The position numbers and the translations under genes were made by a program. The notes beneath the pieces are model-generated. The model saw only the letters and a program-made list of their open reading frames with translations, searched no databases and was not told the DNA's origin. From Streptomyces parvus (lineage in GTDB: Bacteria; Actinomycetota; Actinomycetes; Streptomycetales; Streptomycetaceae), in assembly GCF_014648875.1 (NCBI RefSeq), contig NZ_BMRY01000005.1, positions 62,001 to 126,000 of the forward strand: DNA of 64,000 nt. Reading direction: 5' to 3'. Below are positions 60,262 through 64,000 of the stretch, one piece after another; the first letter of the stretch is position 1, and each line of letters starts with the position of its first letter.

Positions 60262-60280
60262 ATCTAGTCAGCGACTAGAT
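60262..60280. promoter_or_regulatory. TetR operator O1
   Basis: Perfect palindrome ATCTAGTC-AGC-GACTAGAT between the SCO6745-family gene and the divergent TetR gene. 8-bp arms, 3-nt spacer. Confidence 0.8.
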
Positions 60281-60309
60281 TGAACCTCCAGCATGGCTCG
60301 CGTCACGCG

Positions 60310-60328
60310 AACTTGTCAATGACTAGAT
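60310..60328. promoter_or_regulatory. TetR operator O2
   Basis: AACTTGTC-AAT-GACTAGAT: right arm identical to O1, left arm 6 of 8 matching. It lies 48 bp from O1 centre-to-centre and ends 18 nt before the TetR start, so repressor binding should block its own transcription. Confidence 0.75.
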
Positions 60329-60346
60329 GCCGGGTAGGGTTCCCCC

Positions 60347-60934
60347 ATGAGCAGCGAGCGCGAACGCACCTACCACCACGGCGATCTGCGGCGCGCCATC
60401 CTGACCGCCGCCCTCGACGTCATCGCGACCGAGGGCCCCGCCGCCCTGAGCCTGCGCGATCTGGCCCGCCGGGCCGGCGTCTCGCACGCCGCTCCCGCGC
60501 ACCACTTCAAGGACCGCACGGGCCTGCTGACCGCCGTGGCGGCCGAGGGCTACGCCCTGTTCGCCGACGCGCTGGCCGGGGCCCCGGATCTACGGGAGCG
60601 GGGCGTGGCGTACGTACGGTTCGCGGCGACGCACCCCGCGCACTTCCAGGTGATGTTCCAGCCGGACCTGCACCGCGCCGACGACCCGGACCTGCTGGCC
60701 GCCCGCGCCCGGGCGACCGAGGCGTTGCGCTCCGGCGTGGCGGACCTCCCGCCGGCCGGCCGGGGCGAGGACGACCGCCTGGCGGGGGTGGCCGCGTGGT
60801 CGCTGGCCCACGGCTTCGCGACGCTGCTGCTCACCGGCAACCTGGCGGACGCGATGGCGGGCCGGGACCCGGAGGAGGCGTTCCGGTCACTGGCCGCGTT
60901 GGTCTTCGCGCCGGAGAGCGGGGGCGGCGGCTGA
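60347..60934 (+). CDS. TetR/AcrR-family transcriptional regulator
   Basis: 195 residues, ATG 60347. N-terminal TetR HTH (about 7-57; YHHGDLRRAILTAALDVIATEG, LSLRDLARRAGVSHAAPAHHFKDRTGLL), then an all-helical ligand domain (WHG/TetR_C type; FQVMFQPDLHRADDPDLLAARARATEAL). Divergent from the SCO6745-family gene; two copies of an operator-like palindrome lie in the 115-bp gap. The 3' end directly precedes the promoter of the nucleotidyltransferase. Effector unknown. Confidence 0.93.
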   Translation: MSSERERTYHHGDLRRAILTAALDVIATEGPAALSLRDLARRAGVSHAAPAHHFKDRTGLLTAVAAEGYALFADALAGAPDLRERGVAYVRFAATHPAHFQVMFQPDLHRADDPDLLAARARATEALRSGVADLPPAGRGEDDRLAGVAAWSLAHGFATLLLTGNLADAMAGRDPEEAFRSLAALVFAPESGGGG

Positions 60935-60945
60935 CAGGCACGGCC

Positions 60946-60951
60946 TAGACT
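60946..60951 (+). promoter_or_regulatory. -10 element (TAGACT) for a leaderless leader ORF
   Basis: TAGACT lies 6 nt before the ATG of the four-codon leader ORF, a spacing that would start transcription at or next to the A of ATG. The -35 region is not consensus. It overlaps no gene; the TetR stop is 12 nt upstream. Confidence 0.55.
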
Positions 60952-60957
60952 GCCCTC

Positions 60958-60972
60958 ATGGGCGTTTCCTGA
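60958..60972 (+). CDS. Four-codon leader peptide ORF (MGVS)
   Basis: ATG GGC GTT TCC TGA. Likely leaderless, as the -10 TAGACT is 6 nt upstream. Its last codon and stop lie inside the 5' arm of the hairpin that sequesters the Shine-Dalgarno of the downstream nucleotidyltransferase. A ribosome stalled here by a ribosome-targeting drug would free that site. The arrangement is that of translational attenuators known for erm genes; function here is inference. Confidence 0.6.
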   Translation: MGVS

Positions 60973-61060
60973 GCGACGAACGAGGTCCCGGACCGGGACC
61001 GGAAGCAGCCCGGCGTCGACCGCCGGCCTCGTTGGTCTGCCCACGCACCCTTCCTCAGGA
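60967..61060 (+). promoter_or_regulatory. SD-sequestering attenuator of the nucleotidyltransferase
   Basis: TCCTGAG (60967-60973) pairs perfectly with CTCAGGA (61054-61060), which contains most of the AGGAGA ribosome site of the gene starting at 61070. An inner pair AACGAGG (60979-60985)/CCTCGTT (61027-61033) and a nested GGTCCCG/CGGGACC hairpin (60984-61000) compete or stack. It reads as a translational attenuator. Confidence 0.7.
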
Positions 61061-61069
61061 GACCCGGCC

Positions 61070-61939
61070 ATGCCGCACGCCCGGCCCACCCACGCCCGTA
61101 CCGCCCCCGCTCCCCTGCCCGCCGACGCTCTGCCCCTGGACCGCCGCATCGAGTCGCTGCGCGAGACGGCCGAGGCCGATCCGCGGGTGGAGGGCGTCCT
61201 GCTCTACGGATCGTGGACGCTCGGCGAGGCCGACGCCCACTCGGACCTGGACGCCTGCCTGTACGTACGGGAGGAGGACGTCGACACCTTCGACGGGCGG
61301 GAGTTCGTGGAGCGGCTGGCCCCGCTGAAGCTGGCGTACACCAACATGTACGGCATCCTCGCGGTGGTCTTCGACGACCTGATGCGCGGCGAGTTCCACG
61401 TCGAGCCCACGGGCTCCGGCATCGCCGAGATCGCCACCTGGCGCGGCCAGGTCCACTTCCCCCGCCCCGAAGCCGCCGTGCTCCTGGACCGCACCGGCCG
61501 CCTGACCGCCGCCGCCCGCGAACTGGCCGCCTTCACCCCGCCGGAGCCGGTGGCCACCGCCCAGCAGCTCACCGACGAACTGGCCAACTGGACGCTGATG
61601 CTGGCCCACGTACAGGCCCGGGGCGAGCACGCCCGCGCCCACAACCTGCTGCACGCCGTGATCGCCCCGCTCCAGCTCAAGCTCTGCCGCCTGCTGCGCG
61701 GCTCGACCGCCCACTGGCTCACCCCGAGCCGCGCCCTGGAGGCGGACCTGCCGGGCGCGGACGTCGAGCGGCACGCCACGACCATCGGGCCCCTGACCCC
61801 GGAGGCGGTCCGTACGGCGGCCGCGAACAGCTGGGAGTGGAGCCGGGAGCTGGCGGCCGAGGCGGCGGACCGCTGGGGGACGCGACTGCCGTCGGGGTTG
61901 CACGAGGAGATCGCGGGGGCGCTGTCCCCGACTGAGTGA
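61070..61939 (+). CDS. Lincosamide-type nucleotidyltransferase
   Basis: 289 residues, ATG 61070. N-terminal nucleotidyltransferase motif GS...DxD in LLYGSWTLGEADAHSDLDAC (about 44-63), followed by the Lnu-type helical domain with ELAAFTPPEPVATAQQLTDELANW, HARAHNLLHAVIAPLQLKLC and RLLRGSTAHWL. Size and layout fit Lnu(B)/Lnu(F)-like enzymes that adenylylate lincosamides. The leader with a four-codon ORF and SD-sequestering hairpin supports drug-inducible resistance. Other nucleotidyltransferase substrates (aminoglycosides) are possible. Confidence 0.82.
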   Translation: MPHARPTHARTAPAPLPADALPLDRRIESLRETAEADPRVEGVLLYGSWTLGEADAHSDLDACLYVREEDVDTFDGREFVERLAPLKLAYTNMYGILAVVFDDLMRGEFHVEPTGSGIAEIATWRGQVHFPRPEAAVLLDRTGRLTAAARELAAFTPPEPVATAQQLTDELANWTLMLAHVQARGEHARAHNLLHAVIAPLQLKLCRLLRGSTAHWLTPSRALEADLPGADVERHATTIGPLTPEAVRTAAANSWEWSRELAAEAADRWGTRLPSGLHEEIAGALSPTE

Positions 61940-61950
61940 CCTCACGTCTC

Positions 61951-61982
61951 GGGCCCGCCGGGCTTGCTCGCCCGGCGGGCCC
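61951..61982. terminator. Bidirectional terminator
   Basis: Perfect 13-bp stem (61951-61963 with 61970-61982), 6-nt loop, between the nucleotidyltransferase and mfd, which converge. Confidence 0.85.
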
Positions 61983-62003
61983 GTCGTTCACAGACCCCGG
62001 GAC

Positions 62004-64000
62004 CTACGACCCCAGGATCGTCGTCAGGAACTCGCCCGTCCACGCCAGCAGTTCGCGGCCGATGACCGGCTTGCCGCCGATCTTGCCCGTCGTCGGGCGC
62101 GGGACCAGGATCTGGTGGGCCGCCGGCTTGATGACCGTCTTGGGGTGCAGGCGCTTCAGGCGGAGTTCCTGGGACTCGCGCAGCTCCACCGGGGCGAAGC
62201 GGATGTTGGAGCCCTGGAGGACGATCTCGCCCACTCCGCAGGCGCGGGCCAGCATGCGCAGGCCCGCCACCAGGAGGAGGTTCTCGACCGGTTCGGGCAG
62301 GGGGCCGTAGCGGTCCGTCAGCTCCTCGCGGACCGCTCGGATGTCGTCCTCCGAGGAGGCCGACGCGATCGCCCGGTACGCCTGGAGGCGCAGGCGCTCG
62401 CCGGGGGCGTAGTCGTGCGGGACGTGCGCGTCGACCGGGAGCTCGATCTTGACCTCCAGCGGGGGCTCCTCCTCGACGCCGCCCTCCATCTGGGCCCGGT
62501 AGTCGGCGACGGCCTCGCCGACCATGCGGACGTACAGGTCGAAGCCGACGCCCGCGATGTGGCCGGACTGCTCGCCGCCGAGCAGGTTGCCCGCGCCGCG
62601 GATCTCCAGGTCCTTCATCGCCACGTACATGCCCGCGCCCATCTCCGTGTGCTGGGCGATCGTCGCCAGGCGCTCGTGGGCCGTCTCCGTCAGGGGCTTC
62701 TCGGGCGGGTAGAGGAAGTAGGCGTAGCCACGGTCGCGGCCCCGGCCCACCCGGCCGCGCAGCTGGTGGAGTTGGGAGAGCCCGAAGTTGTCGCCGCGTT
62801 CCACGATCAGCGTGTTGGCGTTGGAGATGTCGATGCCGGATTCGACGATCGTCGTGGAGACCAGGACGTCGAACTTCTTCTCCCAGAAGTCCACCACCAC
62901 CTGCTCCAGGGCCTGTTCGGACATCTGGCCGTGTGCTGTCGCGATCCGCGCCTCGGGGACGATCTCGCGGAGGCGGGCGGCCGCCCGGTCGATGGACTCG
63001 ACCCGGTTGTGGATGTAGAAGACCTGGCCCTCGCGCAGGAGTTCGCGGCGGATCGCCGCGCCGATCTGCTTCTCCTCGTACGGGCCGACGAAGGTGAGGA
63101 CCGGGTGGCGCTCCTCCGGCGGGGTGGTGATCGTGGACATCTCGCGGATGCCGGTGACCGCCATTTCGAGTGTACGGGGGATGGGGGTCGCGGACATCGT
63201 GAGCACGTCGACGTTGGCGCGGAGCTTCTTCAGCTGCTCCTTGTGCTCGACGCCGAACCGCTGCTCCTCGTCCACGATGACCAGGCCGAGGTCCTTGAAC
63301 TTCGTCTCGGAGGAGAACAGGCGGTGCGTGCCGATGACCAGGTCGACCGAGCCGTCCTTCAGGCCTTCGAGGGTCGCCTTGGACTCCGTCTCCGACTGGA
63401 AGCGGCTCAGCGCCCTCACGTTGACCGGGAATTGGGAGTAGCGCTCGGTGAACGTGCCGTAGTGCTGCTGGACGAGGAGCGTCGTGGGGACCAGGACCGC
63501 CACCTGCTTGCCGTCCTGGACCGCCTTGAACGCCGCCCGGACCGCGATCTCCGTCTTGCCGTAGCCGACGTCGCCGCAGATCAGCCGGTCCATCGGGACC
63601 GTCTTCTCCATGTCCTCCTTGACCTCGGCGATCGTGGACAGCTGGTCGGGCGTCTCCGCGTACGGGAAGGCGTCCTCCAGCTCCCGCTGCCAGGGGGTGT
63701 CCGCACCGAAGGCGTGGCCGGGGGCCGCCATGCGCGCGCTGTACAGCTTGATCAGGTCGGCGGCGATCTCCTTGACCGCCTTCTTCGCCCGCTGCTTCGT
63801 CTTGGTCCAGTCCGCGCCGCCGAGCCGGTGCAGCGTCGGGGCCTCGCCGCCGACGTACTTGGTGACCTGCTCCAGCTGGTCGGTCGGGATGTAGAGGCGG
63901 TCGCCGGGCTGGCCGCGCTTGGCGGGGGCGTACTCGACGAGCAGATACTCGCGGGTCGCGCCCTGGACCGTGCGCTGCACCATCTCCACGTACCGGCCGA
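62004..64000 (-). CDS. mfd: Transcription-repair coupling factor Mfd (5' part outside window)
   Basis: The frame stays open to the window edge, so only the C-terminal 665 or so residues are visible. RNA polymerase-interaction domain near VEMVQRTVQGATREYLLVEYA...DRLYIPTDQLEQVTKYVGG; RecG-like translocase motifs: Walker A DRLICGDVGYGKTEIA, DEEQ box in LVIVDEEQRFGVEHKE, motif III TMSATPIPRTLEMA, motif V TIVESGIDISNAN and motif VI QLRGRVGRGRDRGYAYF. The C-terminal TRCF domain includes PVDAHVPHDYAPGERLRLQAYR. Removes stalled RNA polymerase at lesions and recruits UvrA. Confidence 0.97.
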   Translation of the reverse strand, partial: GRYVEMVQRTVQGATREYLLVEYAPAKRGQPGDRLYIPTDQLEQVTKYVGGEAPTLHRLGGADWTKTKQRAKKAVKEIAADLIKLYSARMAAPGHAFGADTPWQRELEDAFPYAETPDQLSTIAEVKEDMEKTVPMDRLICGDVGYGKTEIAVRAAFKAVQDGKQVAVLVPTTLLVQQHYGTFTERYSQFPVNVRALSRFQSETESKATLEGLKDGSVDLVIGTHRLFSSETKFKDLGLVIVDEEQRFGVEHKEQLKKLRANVDVLTMSATPIPRTLEMAVTGIREMSTITTPPEERHPVLTFVGPYEEKQIGAAIRRELLREGQVFYIHNRVESIDRAAARLREIVPEARIATAHGQMSEQALEQVVVDFWEKKFDVLVSTTIVESGIDISNANTLIVERGDNFGLSQLHQLRGRVGRGRDRGYAYFLYPPEKPLTETAHERLATIAQHTEMGAGMYVAMKDLEIRGAGNLLGGEQSGHIAGVGFDLYVRMVGEAVADYRAQMEGGVEEEPPLEVKIELPVDAHVPHDYAPGERLRLQAYRAIASASSEDDIRAVREELTDRYGPLPEPVENLLLVAGLRMLARACGVGEIVLQGSNIRFAPVELRESQELRLKRLHPKTVIKPAAHQILVPRPTTGKIGGKPVIGRELLAWTGEFLTTILGS

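Overview
The window is high-GC actinobacterial chromosome, almost certainly from Streptomyces. Signs include very strong G/C third-position bias, many GTG starts, GTGA start/stop overlaps, a tRNA-Leu(UAA) gene (bldA), an rpfA gene behind a c-di-AMP (ydaO-type) riboswitch, and the arrangement hutU/hutF/hutI beside a SigB-type sigma factor. Most of it looks like conserved core chromosome. Accessory patches sit at about 1.5-5.8 kb, 16.4-18.7 kb, 41-45.6 kb and 52-61 kb.

Layout. 1-1437: end of a POT peptide transporter. 1566-5735: a translationally coupled cell-surface operon with two sortase substrates (LPRTG and LAATG) and two membrane-anchored extracytoplasmic proteins. 5916-8254: a partner-switch set (ATP-binding anti-sigma kinase, STAS antagonist, divergent sigma factor). 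8446-19582: histidine catabolism (hutU, M20 amidohydrolase, hutF, hutI), a divergent amino acid permease, a Roadblock/PATAN gene group and an RpiR regulator. 19763-27049: membrane proteins, cystathionine beta-synthase, an SGNH hydrolase, a thiolase and a BI-1 family protein. 27220-27305: bldA. 27884-40892: MacB/FtsX-type ABC transporter, cyclopropane synthase-like methyltransferase, type II NADH dehydrogenase with Rex-like sites, ppx, DUF501, ftsB/divIC-like, eno, rpfA and a second Rpf protein.

41069-45553 is an accessory patch. It holds a P450 3'-end remnant, a large serine recombinase with an unusual C-terminus, an intact P450 and two small genes. 45637-51938: mazG, a SurA-N lipoprotein, a Ser/Thr kinase with its membrane partner, a cysteine hydrolase and two GNAT proteins. 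52060-57767 is a run of secreted and membrane proteins: three small secreted peptidoglycan-binding-type proteins facing two coupled HTH-TM-ectodomain regulators, an SH3-like protein and an HNH lipoprotein. 57869-61939: an ArsR/oxidoreductase pair, a TetR/SCO6745-family pair with two operators, and a lincosamide-type nucleotidyltransferase behind a four-codon leader ORF and an SD-sequestering hairpin. 62004-64000: the C-terminal part of Mfd.

How it fits together. hutU, hutF, hutI and the M20 gene form one operon that would take urocanate to N-formylglutamate and perhaps glutamate. A perfect inverted repeat in the hutU/permease gap shares its half-site with the rpiR promoter, suggesting RpiR control. 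bldA is relevant locally because the third gene of the Roadblock group and the serine recombinase each carry a TTA codon. The strongest candidates for undescribed biology are the lincosamide attenuator, the secreted-protein/HTH-TM-receptor locus whose ectodomains match, the recombinase fused to a transposase-like domain, and the sortase-substrate operon. All calls come from reading the sequence. No searches were run, and database-dependent statements are marked as inference.
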